Origin: Deinococcus sedimenti
GTDB taxonomy: Bacteria > Deinococcota > Deinococci > Deinococcales > Deinococcaceae
Direction of reading: 5' to 3'
Assembly (NCBI RefSeq): GCF_014648135.1
Contig: NZ_BMQN01000003.1
Span: 1-64,000, forward strand
Length of the DNA: 64,000 nt
Part shown: positions 1-9,589 of the stretch, piece by piece
Layout of the letters: each line of letters starts with the position of its first letter
Numbering within the stretch: position 1 is the first letter of the stretch
Translations under genes and position numbers: made by a program
The notes under the pieces: model-generated
The model's input: the letters and a program-made list of their open reading frames with translations, nothing else
Told to the model about the DNA's origin: nothing
Database searches by the model: none

Positions 1-4
1 ATGA

Positions 5-55
<51 letters not shown>

Positions 56-92
56 ATACCACCACTGTCACTCACGAGTGACGCGCACAGAC

Positions 93-110
93 CGCGCCGC
101 ATGCGGCGCG
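93..110. repeat. 18-nt perfect palindrome upstream of tRNA-Gly
   Basis: CGCGCCGCATGCGGCGCG is its own reverse complement and lies 4 nt before the tRNA acceptor stem. It could be a processing hairpin or part of an upstream terminator. Nothing else is recognisable in the first 114 nt, which contain only a short T-run near position 48. Confidence 0.4.
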
Positions 111-113
111 AAC

Positions 114-191
<78 letters not shown>

Positions 192-196
192 ACTCA

Positions 197-229
197 CCCC
201 CCACCTCGAAAGAAGTGGGGGGCTTTTTT
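197..229 (+). terminator. Intrinsic terminator of tRNA-Gly
   Basis: The 8-bp stem CCCCCCAC/GTGGGGGG (197-204/215-222) has a 10-nt loop and is followed by CTTTTTT. The T-run touches the stop codon of the convergent MarR gene, so the hairpin may also slow transcription from the other side, though no T-run follows it on that strand. Confidence 0.85.
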
Positions 230-746
230 ATTTCGTGAACTCGTGCATGGTGTCGAAGGCTTCCAGGGACGAGAGGAGTCGACCGGCGAGTCGCGTCAAT
301 TCACTGAGCTCTTCAGCGTCGAGCGGGCTGAGCAGTTGACCCTCAACAAGGAGGAACGAGGGCAGGAGATCCTCGACGGTGCTCCGCCCGAGGTCGGTCA
401 GGTGGACGCGAACGGTCCGCCGATCCTCGGGGCTGTACGTCCGCTGGATAAGGCCGCGCTCCTCCAGCCGAGTGACGCGGTTGGAGATGGCCGGCCCGCG
501 GACCGCACACACCTGGATGAGTTGACCCGGCTGGAGACCTTCGGGCGGGGCGCTGCGGTACAGGGCCAGCAGCAGATCCCATCCGGCCGCATTCAGACTG
601 TGCTCAGCCAGCAGTGAGTCGAGCCGTTCCTGGAGGTGGTGGCCGAGGCGCGTCAGGGTGAGGACCTGAACCATGGCCTCCACGTTCAGATCGGGTCGGA
701 CGGCCTGCCAGTCGGTCTGGAGCTGCGTGAGGAAGCGGTCGCGCAT
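228..746 (-). CDS. hucR: MarR-family regulator, HucR-like
   Basis: Winged-helix MarR regulator of 172 aa, probably a urate-responsive repressor. The stretch LNAAGWDLLLALYRSAPPEG is nearly identical to what I recall of D. radiodurans HucR, including its conserved tryptophan region. The DNA-recognition part (GPAISNRVTRLEERGLI) and the wing (SPEDRRTVRVHLT) follow. I start it at ATG 746, 7 nt downstream of the hiuH stop codon; a longer in-frame start would run back through hiuH. It is the last gene of uraD-uox, hiuH, hucR, so the regulator is co-transcribed with the enzymes. In D. radiodurans, as I recall, hucR is divergent from uricase. The urate response is inferred from family and context. Confidence 0.85.
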   Translation of the reverse strand: MRDRFLTQLQTDWQAVRPDLNVEAMVQVLTLTRLGHHLQERLDSLLAEHSLNAAGWDLLLALYRSAPPEGLQPGQLIQVCAVRGPAISNRVTRLEERGLIQRTYSPEDRRTVRVHLTDLGRSTVEDLLPSFLLVEGQLLSPLDAEELSELTRLAGRLLSSLEAFDTMHEFTK

Positions 747-753
747 GCCGGGT

Positions 754-1122
754 TCAGGAGCCGCGGTAGGTGCTGTAGGACCACGGGCTGACCAGAAGTG
801 GAACGTGATAGTGCGCCGTGGCATCCGCGACCGTGAACCGCAGGGTGATCTCGTCCAGGAACGGCTCGGCTTGGCTTGTGCCCGTCGGGGTGGTCAGGTC
901 CTTGAAGTGGGCGGCGACGTGGAAGGTCAGCTCGTACGTGCCGGTGCGCAGCTGCCCGCGTGGGATGAGCGGCTCGTCCGTGCGGCCGTCGGTGTTGGTG
1001 GTCGCCCGGGTGAGCAGGGTCCGCGCCGCGCCGTCGATCCGGTGAAGCTGGACGGGAATGTGGGCGGCGGGACGGCCGCGCGCCGTGTCGAGCACGTGGG
1101 TGCTGAGGCCCGCGCCGCTCAC
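754..1122 (-). CDS. hiuH: 5-hydroxyisourate hydrolase
   Basis: Transthyretin-like enzyme of 122 aa that hydrolyses 5-hydroxyisourate, the uricase product, to OHCU in the cytoplasm. The N-terminal signature [14 protein letters not shown] and the exact C-terminal tetrapeptide YRGS, diagnostic of HIU hydrolases as opposed to transthyretin, are both present. The conserved histidine lies in STHVLD. The length matches the family (about 110-125 aa). Start is GTG 1122, overlapping the uricase stop as GTGA, which indicates translational coupling. It completes the urate-to-allantoin route with the upstream fusion gene. Confidence 0.95.
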   Translation of the reverse strand: MSGAGLSTHVLDTARGRPAAHIPVQLHRIDGAARTLLTRATTNTDGRTDEPLIPRGQLRTGTYELTFHVAAHFKDLTTPTGTSQAEPFLDEITLRFTVADATAHYHVPLLVSPWSYSTYRGS

Positions 1123-2495
1123 GCCCGTTCCACCCAGCCCTCGATGACGCCGTACGGTTCCGCGTCGGCATGGAAGATCACACCGGGGTTGGTCATGCCG
1201 AAGCGGTCGAGCGGATAGAGGATGTGGTGCCGGTTGGGGAAGGAGAAGAAGATCCGGTCGATGTCCTCGCAGCGGGTGAGGACCGCCTCGCCCAGGCGGT
1301 AGAGGGTGTGCTGCATGCTGTGCGAGTAGTGGTCCGGGAACACGTCCATCAAGGTCTGGTAGACCTCCGCCCAGATCGCGTCGTAGTCGGGCTCGTCGGT
1401 GCGGTAGGTCCAGCGGGCGGTGACGGTGGTCGCCAGGATGCGGTCGGTGGTGTCCGGCAGGGTCGTGAACTGGTCGCGGTGGAATCCGGCCCAGCCGCTC
1501 TGGGTGGTTTTCAGGATGTACAGCTCGTCGATGCCGCTCTCGACCGTGAAGTGCTGGCCGTCGCCGGTGACGGTGGCGGTGTGCTTCGGCATCTGCCGGA
1601 CGAACGCGTGGTCGTGCGGGACGCCGCCCGTGGGCATGCGGTCCCAGGTGTGTTCCACGAAGGTGGCGCGGGCGCCGGTGACGCGCGGCCCGTGATTCAC
1701 GAAGTGCCGGATGAGGTGCTTGCCGAACGCCTCGACGCTGCCGGTCAGGCCGTCGCGGGCCAGGGCGTAGATGGTGTTGCGGACGGTGTCGGTCGCGACG
1801 AGGTCCGTGTTGTCGCCGTGGGTGTGGGCGGCGTCGAAGTCGCCGGTCATGGCGACGCGGACCTGCACGTCCTTGATCTCGTGTCGCGGCTGGTCGCGGA
1901 ACACCTTGAACAGGCGCACGTCGGCCTTGCCGTAGTTGTTGTCGCCGAGTCTGACCTTCACGGGCATGGGAGCCTCCGGGGTGGGGGAGACGAGGTCGAG
2001 GACGCGCAGGCGGGCGATCCGGCCGATCTCGTGCAGGGCGGTGTCGATTTCCTGGTCGGGGGTGTGGTGCAGGCGGCGGCGGGCGCCTTCGAAGATGCTG
2101 GCCTTGTCGTGCTCGCGGACGCACACCACGTACGGCAGGCCGAAGCGGGCGTGGTAAGCGGCGTTGAGCTGGTGGAATTCGGCGTACTCGTCGGGGCTCA
2201 GGCGGTCGAGTCCGGCGCTGGCCTGCTCGCCTGCACTTTCGGGCGTGAGTTCCCCGGCCAGGGCGGCCTTTCCGGCGAGGTCCGGGTGGGCGCGGATCAG
2301 GGCGCGTTGTTCGTCGGGCGTGCCGCTGCGGGCCGCGTGGGCGAAGGCGGCAGCGAGGTCCTCGGCGATGGCGTAGGGGCGGCCGCGCGCGACCTGCGCG
2401 GCGTAGTGGGGGGAGTGCTCCAGCACCCGCGCGAAGTGGGCGGTGAACGCCTCTTCGGTCAGGGTGTTGAGCTGGGTGATGGTCGGGTGCGGCAA
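1119..2495 (-). CDS. OHCU decarboxylase-uricase fusion
   Basis: Bifunctional protein of 458 aa. Residues 1 to about 165 are an OHCU decarboxylase (UraD-type, with the [20 protein letters not shown] and [19 protein letters not shown] blocks). From about 177 ([20 protein letters not shown]) to the end it is a cofactor-free uricase, with the conserved [11 protein letters not shown] segment carrying the active-site Thr-Asp. It converts urate to 5-hydroxyisourate and decarboxylates OHCU to S-allantoin. The hiuH product does the middle step. The same domain order is known from Bacillus PucL. The start is TTG 2495 with a GGAGGT ribosome site 5 nt upstream; no better ATG fits. It is the first gene of the operon, behind a sigma-70-type promoter. 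Confidence 0.95.
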   Translation of the reverse strand: MPHPTITQLNTLTEEAFTAHFARVLEHSPHYAAQVARGRPYAIAEDLAAAFAHAARSGTPDEQRALIRAHPDLAGKAALAGELTPESAGEQASAGLDRLSPDEYAEFHQLNAAYHARFGLPYVVCVREHDKASIFEGARRRLHHTPDQEIDTALHEIGRIARLRVLDLVSPTPEAPMPVKVRLGDNNYGKADVRLFKVFRDQPRHEIKDVQVRVAMTGDFDAAHTHGDNTDLVATDTVRNTIYALARDGLTGSVEAFGKHLIRHFVNHGPRVTGARATFVEHTWDRMPTGGVPHDHAFVRQMPKHTATVTGDGQHFTVESGIDELYILKTTQSGWAGFHRDQFTTLPDTTDRILATTVTARWTYRTDEPDYDAIWAEVYQTLMDVFPDHYSHSMQHTLYRLGEAVLTRCEDIDRIFFSFPNRHHILYPLDRFGMTNPGVIFHADAEPYGVIEGWVERA

Positions 2496-2520
2496 GCTGG
2501 ACCTCCGGGCACGCTCAGGT

Positions 2521-2577
2521 ATTTCGACGGCGAAATGAATGTGGGGGCAGCGTAGTCCCGCCGCCCCCGCATGTCAA
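2521..2577 (-). promoter_or_regulatory. Promoter and probable HucR operator of the urate operon
   Basis: On the minus strand TTGACA (2577-2572), a 17-nt spacer and TACGCT (2554-2549) form a near-consensus promoter. About 13 nt further down, in the leader, is the palindrome ATTTCGACGGCGAAAT (2521-2536, arms ATTTCG/CGAAAT), a size and position fitting a MarR dimer. That HucR binds here is inference. Confidence 0.7.
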
Positions 2578-2585
2578 GGCGCCCG

Positions 2586-3701
2586 CTACCGGCTCTGCGT
2601 GTCCGCCGCGTCGCGCAGCGCGTCCCCCACGAAGTTGAAGGCCAGCACGCTGATCACGATCAGCACGCCCGGCAGCAGCAGCCAGGGGTGCAGGCTGAGC
2701 GTCTCGAAATTCTGTGCGTCCTTGAGCAGCAGGCCCCAGCTGGTCATCGGCTCCTTGATGCCCAGCCCCAGGAAGCTCAGGGCGCTCTCGCCCAGGATGT
2801 ACCCGGGCAGGGCCAGCGTGGCCGTCACGATCAGGAACGAACTCAGGTTCGGCATGATGTGCCGCAGGATCACCCGCAGGTCCCGCGCGCCGATCGCTCG
2901 GGCCGCCTGCACGTAATCCAGGCCGCGTGCCCCCATCACCTGCCCACGCACCACGCGCGCCAGCCCCGCCCAGCCGATCAGCGCGAGGACCGCCACGATG
3001 CCCAGGTACACCCACGTACTGGGCCACTTCGCGGGAATGATGGTGCTCAGCGCCAGCAGGATCGGCAGCCTCGGGAATGACAGCAGCACCTCCACGAGGC
3101 GCTGGATGACGTTGTCCACCCACCCGCCGAAGTAGCCGCTGACGCCGCCCAGCACGATGCCGATACTGAAACTGATCAGGATGCCGATCAATCCGACCGT
3201 GAGGCTGACCTGCGAGCCGACCAGCATGCGCGACAGCAGGTCCCGCCCGAACCGGTCGGTGCCCAGCGGGAAGTAGTATCCGTCCCGCACGCCGAACAGA
3301 TGCCACTGGCTCTGGAAGACGCCCAGCAGCGAGTAGCGGCTCTCGGCCGGATCGTCGCCCCGAACGAGGAACAGGATCGGCAGGGGCCGCGTGGTGTCCT
3401 CGCTGAACGTGCGCGCGAAGGTCACGGGATCGCGGGTCTGCCTGAAGCCGTACACGAACGGCCGCATGAGCCTCCCGTCGTGCATCACGTGCACCGCCTG
3501 CGGCCGCTGGTACGGGTAGTCCTCGTGCTGCGCGGTGATGGAGTACGGCGCGAGGAACCCCGACACTAGGGCCATCAGGTACAGCGCCGCGAGCACCCAG
3601 GCGCTCAGCACCCCGGCGCGCGAGCGGCGGAAGCGCCGCAGGGCCAGCTGGAACGGCGTCACCCGCGCCGCTGCCCGGGCGGGGGTGGGCGCGGCGGTCA
3701 T
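2586..3701 (-). CDS. Peptide ABC transporter permease (DppC-like)
   Basis: Inner-membrane permease of the oligopeptide/dipeptide family, 371 aa, longer than usual (about 300) because of a roughly 120-residue periplasmic insert after the first membrane helix. Hydrophobic segments are visible near residues 30-50 and then from SLTVGLIGILISFSIGIVLG onwards. The EAA loop that docks the ATPase is recognisable as YVQAARAIGARDLRVILRHI. Start ATG 3701 overlaps the stop of the upstream permease (ATGA). It pairs with the DppB-like protein and the binding protein; no ATPase gene is in the cluster, so an ATPase from elsewhere must serve it. Confidence 0.9.
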   Translation of the reverse strand: MTAAPTPARAAARVTPFQLALRRFRRSRAGVLSAWVLAALYLMALVSGFLAPYSITAQHEDYPYQRPQAVHVMHDGRLMRPFVYGFRQTRDPVTFARTFSEDTTRPLPILFLVRGDDPAESRYSLLGVFQSQWHLFGVRDGYYFPLGTDRFGRDLLSRMLVGSQVSLTVGLIGILISFSIGIVLGGVSGYFGGWVDNVIQRLVEVLLSFPRLPILLALSTIIPAKWPSTWVYLGIVAVLALIGWAGLARVVRGQVMGARGLDYVQAARAIGARDLRVILRHIMPNLSSFLIVTATLALPGYILGESALSFLGLGIKEPMTSWGLLLKDAQNFETLSLHPWLLLPGVLIVISVLAFNFVGDALRDAADTQSR

Positions 3702-4669
3702 TCGAACCTCACGCGCGGGTCGGCCCACGCCAGCGCCAGGTCGCTCAGCAGGTTCCCGACGAGCAGCAGGAGCGCGCTGAACATCAGCAGGGTCATGGCG
3801 ACGAACTGGTCCTTGTTCAGCAGCGCGTCGTACAGGTACGGGCCGATGGTGGGCAGGTTCAGGACGATGCTGGCGATGATCGTTCCGCTGATCAGGCTGG
3901 GCAGGCTCAGGCCCGCGAGGCTGATCAGCGGGTTCACGGCGTTCCGGACCGCGTGCCCCCACAGCACCCGCCGCCCGGTGGCGCCCTTGGCGCGCGCGGT
4001 GCGGATGAAGTCCTGCGACAGCACGTCCAGCATCGAGGCGCGCATCTGCCGCATCAGGCCCGCGACGCCCTCCAGACCGATGGCGATCATGGGAATCCAC
4101 AGGTGCGCCAGCAGGTCTGCGACCCGCGCGGCACTCCAGGGCGCGTCAATCATGTCCGGGCTGAACAGGCCGCCGACGTTCGTCCCGCCGGTCCGCAGGA
4201 CGAGGGCGATCAGCAGCAGCGCCACCAGGAAGTCCGGCGTGGCCAGACTCAGGTACCCCAGGAAGTTCAGCGCCGCGCTGCGCTTTCCGTGCCGGTGCAG
4301 CGCCGTGTAGATGCCCAGCGGCACCGCGATCACCCACGACACCAGCAGGGTCAGCACTGCCAGGAACACCGTCCAGCCCAGCCGCTCCCAGATCAGGCTG
4401 CTGACCGGGCGGCTGTTCGCGAACGAGTACCCGAAATCGCCGTGCAGCACGATGCCCTTCACCCAGTTCAGGTACTGCACCCACACCGGCTGGTCCAGGC
4501 CCAGCTGCCGGGTCATGGCCTGCAGGGCCTCCGGGGTGACGCGCGGATCCTCGCGGTACTGGTCGAGGAAGCTGCCGGGCTGCAGCTGAATCACGGCGAA
4601 GCACACCACGCTGATCAGCAGCAGCGTGGGAATCATGCCCAGAATGCGCCGGACGGTGTACGTCAGCAT
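3698..4669 (-). CDS. Peptide ABC transporter permease (DppB-like)
   Basis: Permease of 323 aa with the typical DppB start (YTVRRILGMIPTLLLISVVCF, a TM helix), a periplasmic segment carrying DPRVTPEALQAMTRQLGLDQP, the GDFGYSF motif, and an EAA loop FIRTARAKGATGRRVLWGHA. The length is normal for the family. It forms the channel with the overlapping DppC-like gene. It is separated from the binding-protein gene by 126 nt holding a stable hairpin. Confidence 0.92.
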   Translation of the reverse strand: MLTYTVRRILGMIPTLLLISVVCFAVIQLQPGSFLDQYREDPRVTPEALQAMTRQLGLDQPVWVQYLNWVKGIVLHGDFGYSFANSRPVSSLIWERLGWTVFLAVLTLLVSWVIAVPLGIYTALHRHGKRSAALNFLGYLSLATPDFLVALLLIALVLRTGGTNVGGLFSPDMIDAPWSAARVADLLAHLWIPMIAIGLEGVAGLMRQMRASMLDVLSQDFIRTARAKGATGRRVLWGHAVRNAVNPLISLAGLSLPSLISGTIIASIVLNLPTIGPYLYDALLNKDQFVAMTLLMFSALLLLVGNLLSDLALAWADPRVRFE

Positions 4670-4735
4670 TGCGGGGGAGTGGGGAGTAGGACGTGGGGAG
4701 TGGGACGCATGGAAACCTCCGGGAATTCAAGGCGA

Positions 4736-4788
4736 GGGGGTGGGTGCAGGTCAGGCCCCTCACGGCCGGTCACCCGCACGCCACCCCC
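4736..4788. repeat. Intercistronic stem-loop between binding protein and permease genes
   Basis: GGGGGTGG+GTGC (4736-4747) pairs with GCAC(g)CCACCCCC (4776-4788), 12 bp with one bulged nt. There is no T-run. Such hairpins after binding-protein genes often protect the upstream message and lower permease expression; that role is inferred from position. Confidence 0.5.
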
Positions 4789-4795
4789 ACGGCCC

Positions 4796-6547
4796 TTACT
4801 TCTGGTAGATCAGCGGAACCGGGTTGTACCCGGGAATCACGCCGAGGTTGTACACGTAGTTGCCGTACCTGGTGCTGATTGCGCCGATGTTCTCCGGTTT
4901 GGCGATGGGCGTGACCGGCAGGTTCTGCGCGAAGATCAGCTGCCAGCGGGTGTACAGCGCCTTGCGGGTGGCGGCGTTGGGTTCCACGGCGGCCTTGTTG
5001 AAGATCTCGTAGATCTCCTTCTCCCAGCTCGCCATCCTGGCGGTGTTGGCCGGGTCGCCGTCCTTGGCGGGTTGCGGCGCGCGGTGCCAGTAGTACAGGC
5101 TGCCGCCGGGCTGCCAGATGGGTCGGCGCAGTTCCGGGTCGGGCTGATCGCCGAAGGCGTGCAGGATCATCTCCCAGTCGCCGCTTTGACCGGTGGCGAG
5201 CAGGCGGCTGCTGAGGATGCCCTTGAGGTTCACCTTCACGCCCACCTTCGCGAAGTCACTCTGGAGGATCGTGGCGATGGACGGGTACACGGCGCTGTCG
5301 GTGCCGTAGGTCAGGTCCAGTTCGAGCGGCTGGCCGCTGGGCAGCAGGCGGATGCCCGCCGCGTTGCGCCGTTTGAGGCCCATGGCGTCGAGCGCGTCAT
5401 TGGCGTCGTTCAGGCTGAAGGTGCCGAGCTGACGGGTGGTGTTCGCGTAGAACGCCTTGTTCACGGGCGCGACGCCGTGGCCGGGGAGGCTGGCCAGGCC
5501 GTTGTACACCGTGTCGATGATGCGCTCGCGGTTCACGGCGCTCTGCATGGCGCGGCGGAAGCGCACGTCGCTGAAGACCTTGGCCAGCGCGGCGTTCTTC
5601 GCGTCGAAGTTGTACGCCACGAAGGGCGGACTGCCGAACAGCGCCGTGGAGCGCATGACCTTGAACGGGGCGCCCGCGACTTCCTTCTGCTTCAGGTCCG
5701 GGAACTGCGCGCCCGTGACGTTCAGCTGGTCGAGGTTCCCCGCGAGGAACTGCGCCACCTGCGCCTGCGGGTCGCGGATGATCAGGAACTCCAGCCGGTC
5801 CAGGTACGGCAGCTGCTTCCCGGCGGCGTCCACCTTCCAGTAGTTGGGGTTGCGGGTCAGGGTGACCTTCTGCCCGGCGGTGTAGTTGCCCAGCTTGAAG
5901 GGGCCGGTGCCGACCACCTCGGTCTCAGCGACGTTGGTGGGCCAGGCGCTGTTGATGTCGCCGGGTTTGGCGCCGCTCTCCTGGCCGTACTTGGCGAGTT
6001 TGTGCTGCGGCATGATGAAGTACCGCTGCTGCAGCAGGAACGCGGGGGCGGGGCGGGGCAGCGTGAAGCGGACGGTCATGCTGTCGACCTTGCTGATGGT
6101 CACGTTCTGGCCACCCAGCTTGAAGTTCCCGGGGTCCCCGGCGCGGGACTCGGGGTTCATGATCATGTTCCGGTACGTGAAGATCACGTCGTCGGCGTTG
6201 AAGGCCTGCCCGTCGCTCCACTTGACGCCCTGCCGGAGCTTGAAGGTGTACACGGTGCCGCCGTCCGTGATCGTCCAGCTCTCGGCGAGGGCGGGTTCGA
6301 TCTTGTACGTGGCGAGGTTGAATTCCACCAGGCCGTCGAACATCTGCTGGGAAATCAGGCCCAGGTTGTTGTCGATGGCGCCGTAGTAGAAGAGGCTCTG
6401 GGGGCTGTCGCCGAGCGGCAGGGTGTAGGTGCCGCCGCTCTTGCCGCCGACGATTCCCAGGCTGCCGTAGCCGGTGACCTTCTTCGGGGCGGCGTGGGCG
6501 GTGCCGATCAGGGCGAGGGTGAGCAGGGTCAGGGTGCGTACGTGCAT
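4796..6547 (-). CDS. Peptide ABC transporter substrate-binding protein (family 5)
   Basis: Secreted solute-binding protein of 583 aa. Signal peptide MHVRTLTLLTLALIGTAHAA, cleaved after AHA. Family SBP_bac_5 features include SLFYYGAIDNNLGLISQQMF near the start, ALAESWTITDGGTVYTFKLR and VKWSDGQAFNADDV, the usual OppA/DppA opening. Start ATG 6547 has GGAGG upstream. First gene of the minus-strand transporter operon and divergent from gntR. Since the divergent genes recycle MurNAc, the ligand may be murein peptides or muropeptides; this is inference from the neighbourhood. Confidence 0.9.
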   Translation of the reverse strand: MHVRTLTLLTLALIGTAHAAPKKVTGYGSLGIVGGKSGGTYTLPLGDSPQSLFYYGAIDNNLGLISQQMFDGLVEFNLATYKIEPALAESWTITDGGTVYTFKLRQGVKWSDGQAFNADDVIFTYRNMIMNPESRAGDPGNFKLGGQNVTISKVDSMTVRFTLPRPAPAFLLQQRYFIMPQHKLAKYGQESGAKPGDINSAWPTNVAETEVVGTGPFKLGNYTAGQKVTLTRNPNYWKVDAAGKQLPYLDRLEFLIIRDPQAQVAQFLAGNLDQLNVTGAQFPDLKQKEVAGAPFKVMRSTALFGSPPFVAYNFDAKNAALAKVFSDVRFRRAMQSAVNRERIIDTVYNGLASLPGHGVAPVNKAFYANTTRQLGTFSLNDANDALDAMGLKRRNAAGIRLLPSGQPLELDLTYGTDSAVYPSIATILQSDFAKVGVKVNLKGILSSRLLATGQSGDWEMILHAFGDQPDPELRRPIWQPGGSLYYWHRAPQPAKDGDPANTARMASWEKEIYEIFNKAAVEPNAATRKALYTRWQLIFAQNLPVTPIAKPENIGAISTRYGNYVYNLGVIPGYNPVPLIYQK

Positions 6548-6620
6548 AGGGACCTCCGGGTGGGGCGGGGGTGGACGCGATGACTTGATTCGAAACAGCC
6601 TAATACCAGTCTGCTTCCAC

Positions 6621-6659
6621 TTGCAACCCTCTTGCAAAGAGGTTGTGCAGTGGTACGCT
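6621..6659. promoter_or_regulatory. Divergent dpp/gntR control region
   Basis: Two TTGCAA hexamers (6621-6626 and 6632-6637) are spaced 11 bp, one helical turn. The second is a -35 box for gntR, 16 nt before TACGCT (6654-6659); the first is palindromic and can serve the minus strand. The inverted repeat CCTCTT-GCA-AAGAGG (6628-6642) covers the second hexamer and is a good GntR-dimer operator candidate. The -10 ends 7 nt before ATG 6667, predicting a leaderless gntR message. Confidence 0.6.
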
Positions 6660-6666
6660 CATGACG

Positions 6667-7440
6667 ATGCTGTCCCCGTCCTCCCTCTGGACCATCCCGC
6701 TCGACAGCGCCAGCGCCACCCCCGTGTACGTGCAGGTCGCCCAGGGACTGACGCAGCGCATCGACAGCGGACAGTTGCGTCCCGGTAGCGCACTCCCCGC
6801 CGAACGCGACCTCGCCGCGCACCTCGGCGTGTCCCGCGTCACCATCCGCCAGGCGCTCGCGCTGCTCGCCCAGCAGGGCCTGCTCACCAGACGCCACGGC
6901 AGCGGGACCTTCGTCACGCCCCCACCCCGCCCCGGCGACCTCCCCGCCCGGACCCTCGGCCTGCTGTCCTCCTTCTCCGAGGACGTCCGCTCCCGCGGCC
7001 AGCAGCCCGGCGCGCGCATCATCAGCTTCGAACGCACCCGCCCCACCCCGCAGGAAGCCATGAGTCTCGCCGTGTCCCCCAGCGAGACCGTGTACCGCCT
7101 GCGCCGCCTGCGCACCGCCGACGGCGAACCCCTGGCCGTCGAGGACTCCACCATCCCCGCCGGACTCGTCGGCCCGCTCGGCGCGGACGACGTGCAGGAC
7201 GCCAGCCTGTACGCCCTGCTGGCCTCGCGCGGCCTGAGCCCCACCCGCGCCATCCGCCACCTGCGCGCCGTGAACGCCGACCTGACCCTCGCGCCCATCC
7301 TGGGCATCCCGGTGGGCGCCGCGCTGCTCACCACCGACCGCGTGTCCTGGCTCGCGGACGGCCGCCCCATCGAGTACGCCCGCGCCCACTACCGCGGCGA
7401 CCGCTACGACTTCGTCATGGAACTCCAGGGCGGCGCGTGA
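6667..7440 (+). CDS. GntR/HutC-family transcriptional regulator
   Basis: 257 aa. An N-terminal GntR winged helix ([54 protein letters not shown]) is followed by a UTRA ligand-binding domain from about residue 90 ([35 protein letters not shown] at the end). HutC-subfamily members often sense sugar phosphates. Since anmK and murQ follow, the effector could be MurNAc-6-P or GlcNAc-6-P; this is inferred. ATG 6667 is preferred over ATG 6661 because the -10 box TACGCT places the transcript start at it. The stop overlaps anmK. Confidence 0.9.
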   Translation: MLSPSSLWTIPLDSASATPVYVQVAQGLTQRIDSGQLRPGSALPAERDLAAHLGVSRVTIRQALALLAQQGLLTRRHGSGTFVTPPPRPGDLPARTLGLLSSFSEDVRSRGQQPGARIISFERTRPTPQEAMSLAVSPSETVYRLRRLRTADGEPLAVEDSTIPAGLVGPLGADDVQDASLYALLASRGLSPTRAIRHLRAVNADLTLAPILGIPVGAALLTTDRVSWLADGRPIEYARAHYRGDRYDFVMELQGGA

Positions 7441-8609
7441 CCCCCCCGCGCGTGCTGGGCCTCATGAGCGGCACCAGCGCCGACGCCATCGACGCCGTCC
7501 TGCTCGAACTGCCCGACTGGCCCGCCCTGGGCACCGGCCAGCCCCTGCACCTGCCCGCGTGGACCGGACAGCCGCGCGGCCGCGTCCTCGCGCACACCAC
7601 CACACCCTACCCCCCCGACCTGCGCGCCGCGGTGCTGCGCGCCATCCGCAACGAGGGCACCCCCAGCGACCTCGCCCAGCTGCACTGGGCCGTCGGCGAC
7701 ACCTTCGCGCAGGCCGCCGCGCCCCTCGCCGCGCGCGCCGACCTGATCGCCAGCCACGGCCAGACCGTGCAGCACCACCCCCGCCCCGACCCCACGCGCG
7801 GCTGGACCCGCCCCGCCACCCTGCAACTCGGCGAGGCCGCCCTGATCGCCCAGGCCACCGGGAAACCCGTCGTGGCCGACTTCCGGCCCGCCGACCTCGC
7901 CGCCGGGGGCGTCGGCGCTCCCCTCGTGCCCTACGCGGACTGGGCGCTGTTCGCGCAGCCCGGCGTCACCCGACTGCTGCTGAACCTCGGCGGGCTCGCC
8001 AACCTGACCCTGCTGCCCGGCACCGACCCCGCCCGCGTGCAGGCCTTCGACACCGGACCCGCCAACTGCCTGCTCGACGAGATCGCCGCCCGCGCGGACC
8101 TCCCCTGCGACGAGAACGGCGCCCTGGCCCGCGCCGGGCAGGTCCACGAACCCACCCTGGCGGCGTGGCTCGCCCACCCCGAACTGCACGCCCCACCCCC
8201 CAAAGCCACCGGGCGTGAAGTCTGGACCCTCGACCGGCTCCCCCAGCCCGCCCCGCTGACCCTGCCGGACCTGGCCGCCACCGCCACCGAACTCACCGCC
8301 CGCACCGTCGCACTCAGCCTGCAGTGGCTGACAACCCCTCCCGACGAGATCGTGATCGCCGGCGGAGGCAGCCGCAACCCCGCCCTGACCGCCGCCCTCA
8401 CCCGCGCCCTCCCTCACCCGCCCATGCGGACCTTCGCGGACCTCGGCTGGGATGCCCACGGCTTCACCGACGCCACCCGCGAGGCGGCCGCCTTCGCGTT
8501 CCTGGGCTACGCGCACGCGCAGGGCTGGCCCAACACCCTCGCCCACACCACCGGCGCCACCCACGCCACCCGCGCCGGCAAGTGGACCCCCGCCCCCGGA
8601 GCGCCATGA
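7437..8609 (+). CDS. anmK: Anhydro-N-acetylmuramic acid kinase
   Basis: 390 aa ASKHA-fold kinase that opens and phosphorylates 1,6-anhydroMurNAc to MurNAc-6-phosphate in the cytoplasm. The signature [19 protein letters not shown] at the N-terminus is the AnmK nucleotide-binding loop. [32 protein letters not shown] and [12 protein letters not shown] are also typical, and [10 protein letters not shown] near the C-terminus is the second phosphate motif. The length fits the family (about 370-390). GTG 7437 overlaps the gntR stop (GTGA). Its product is the substrate of the next gene. Confidence 0.96.
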   Translation: MTPPRVLGLMSGTSADAIDAVLLELPDWPALGTGQPLHLPAWTGQPRGRVLAHTTTPYPPDLRAAVLRAIRNEGTPSDLAQLHWAVGDTFAQAAAPLAARADLIASHGQTVQHHPRPDPTRGWTRPATLQLGEAALIAQATGKPVVADFRPADLAAGGVGAPLVPYADWALFAQPGVTRLLLNLGGLANLTLLPGTDPARVQAFDTGPANCLLDEIAARADLPCDENGALARAGQVHEPTLAAWLAHPELHAPPPKATGREVWTLDRLPQPAPLTLPDLAATATELTARTVALSLQWLTTPPDEIVIAGGGSRNPALTAALTRALPHPPMRTFADLGWDAHGFTDATREAAAFAFLGYAHAQGWPNTLAHTTGATHATRAGKWTPAPGAP

Positions 8610-9589
8610 CCCAGCCGAACCCCTCCCACCCCCCCGACCCAGGTTCCCCCGAACTCAGCGCGCCGACCGGCCCGACGCCCGACGCGGGCCTCCCGGCCCC
8701 CACCACCCTGAAGACCGAGTCCCTGCACGCCGCCCACCCGGACCTGGACCTGCTCAGCCCACTGGACCTCACCACCGCGCTGCTCGACGATCAATGGACC
8801 GCCGTGGACGCCGCCCGCCGCGCCGCCCCGGCCCTCAGCGCCGCCGCGGAAGCCGCGCTGCCCCGCCTGCAGCGCGGCGGGCGCCTCCTGTACGCCGGTG
8901 CCGGAACCAGCGGGCGGCTCGGCGTGCTGGACGCCACCGAACTCACCCCCACCTTCTCCTGGCCACCCGAGCGGGCCGTGCCTCTGATCGCCGGAGGCGA
9001 GCGGGCCATCCGGCAGGCCGTCGAGGGCGCCGAGGACGACCACGCTGCTGGCCACGCCGTGCTGCTGGCCGCGACACCTGGCCCGCACGACGTCCTGATC
9101 GCCGTCGCCGCCAGCGGCACCACGCCCTGGGTCCTCGGCGCCATGAGCGCCGCCCGCACCGCCGGCGCCCTGATCATCGGCCTGGCGAACAACCCCGGCA
9201 CGCCCCTCCTGACCGGCGCCGACTGCCCCGTGCTGCTCGACACCGGCCCGGAACTCATCAGTGGTTCGACCCGCCTGAAAGCCGGCACCGCCCAGAAAAT
9301 CGCTCTGAACACCCTCTCCAGCGCCCTGATGGTGCAGCTCGGCAAGGTGTACGGCAACCTGATGGTGGACCTGAAAGCCACCAACGCCAAACTCGAAATG
9401 CGCGCCGTGCGCCTCGTGCAGCACGGCGCCCACTGCGACGATCACCAGGCCCGCGCCGCCCTGCGCGACGCGGGTGGCCACGTGAAAACCGCGATCGTCG
9501 CCCTGCGACTCGGCGTGACCGCCGCCGATGCCCGCGCCCGACTCGACGCCGCCGACGGCCACGCCCGCGCCGCCCTGGACCGCCCATGA
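8606..9589 (+). CDS. murQ: N-acetylmuramic acid 6-phosphate etherase
   Basis: 327 aa SIS-fold lyase that removes D-lactate from MurNAc-6-P, giving GlcNAc-6-P. The signature [20 protein letters not shown] contains one catalytic Glu, and [11 protein letters not shown] supplies the second acidic block. [14 protein letters not shown] is the sugar-phosphate loop, and [16 protein letters not shown] is highly conserved. The N-terminal about 35 residues are a Pro-rich extension. ATG 8606 overlaps anmK (ATGA). GlcNAc-6-P made here could be taken over by the nagA product at 32.9-34.0 kb. Confidence 0.97.
   Translation: MTQPNPSHPPDPGSPELSAPTGPTPDAGLPAPTTLKTESLHAAHPDLDLLSPLDLTTALLDDQWTAVDAARRAAPALSAAAEAALPRLQRGGRLLYAGAGTSGRLGVLDATELTPTFSWPPERAVPLIAGGERAIRQAVEGAEDDHAAGHAVLLAATPGPHDVLIAVAASGTTPWVLGAMSAARTAGALIIGLANNPGTPLLTGADCPVLLDTGPELISGSTRLKAGTAQKIALNTLSSALMVQLGKVYGNLMVDLKATNAKLEMRAVRLVQHGAHCDDHQARAALRDAGGHVKTAIVALRLGVTAADARARLDAADGHARAALDRP

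Noticed and set aside
3953..6583. 876-codon plus-strand open frame
   Set aside because: Antisense to three well-supported ABC transporter genes; composition (His/Gln/Arg/Ala-rich) is typical of GC-skewed shadow frames.
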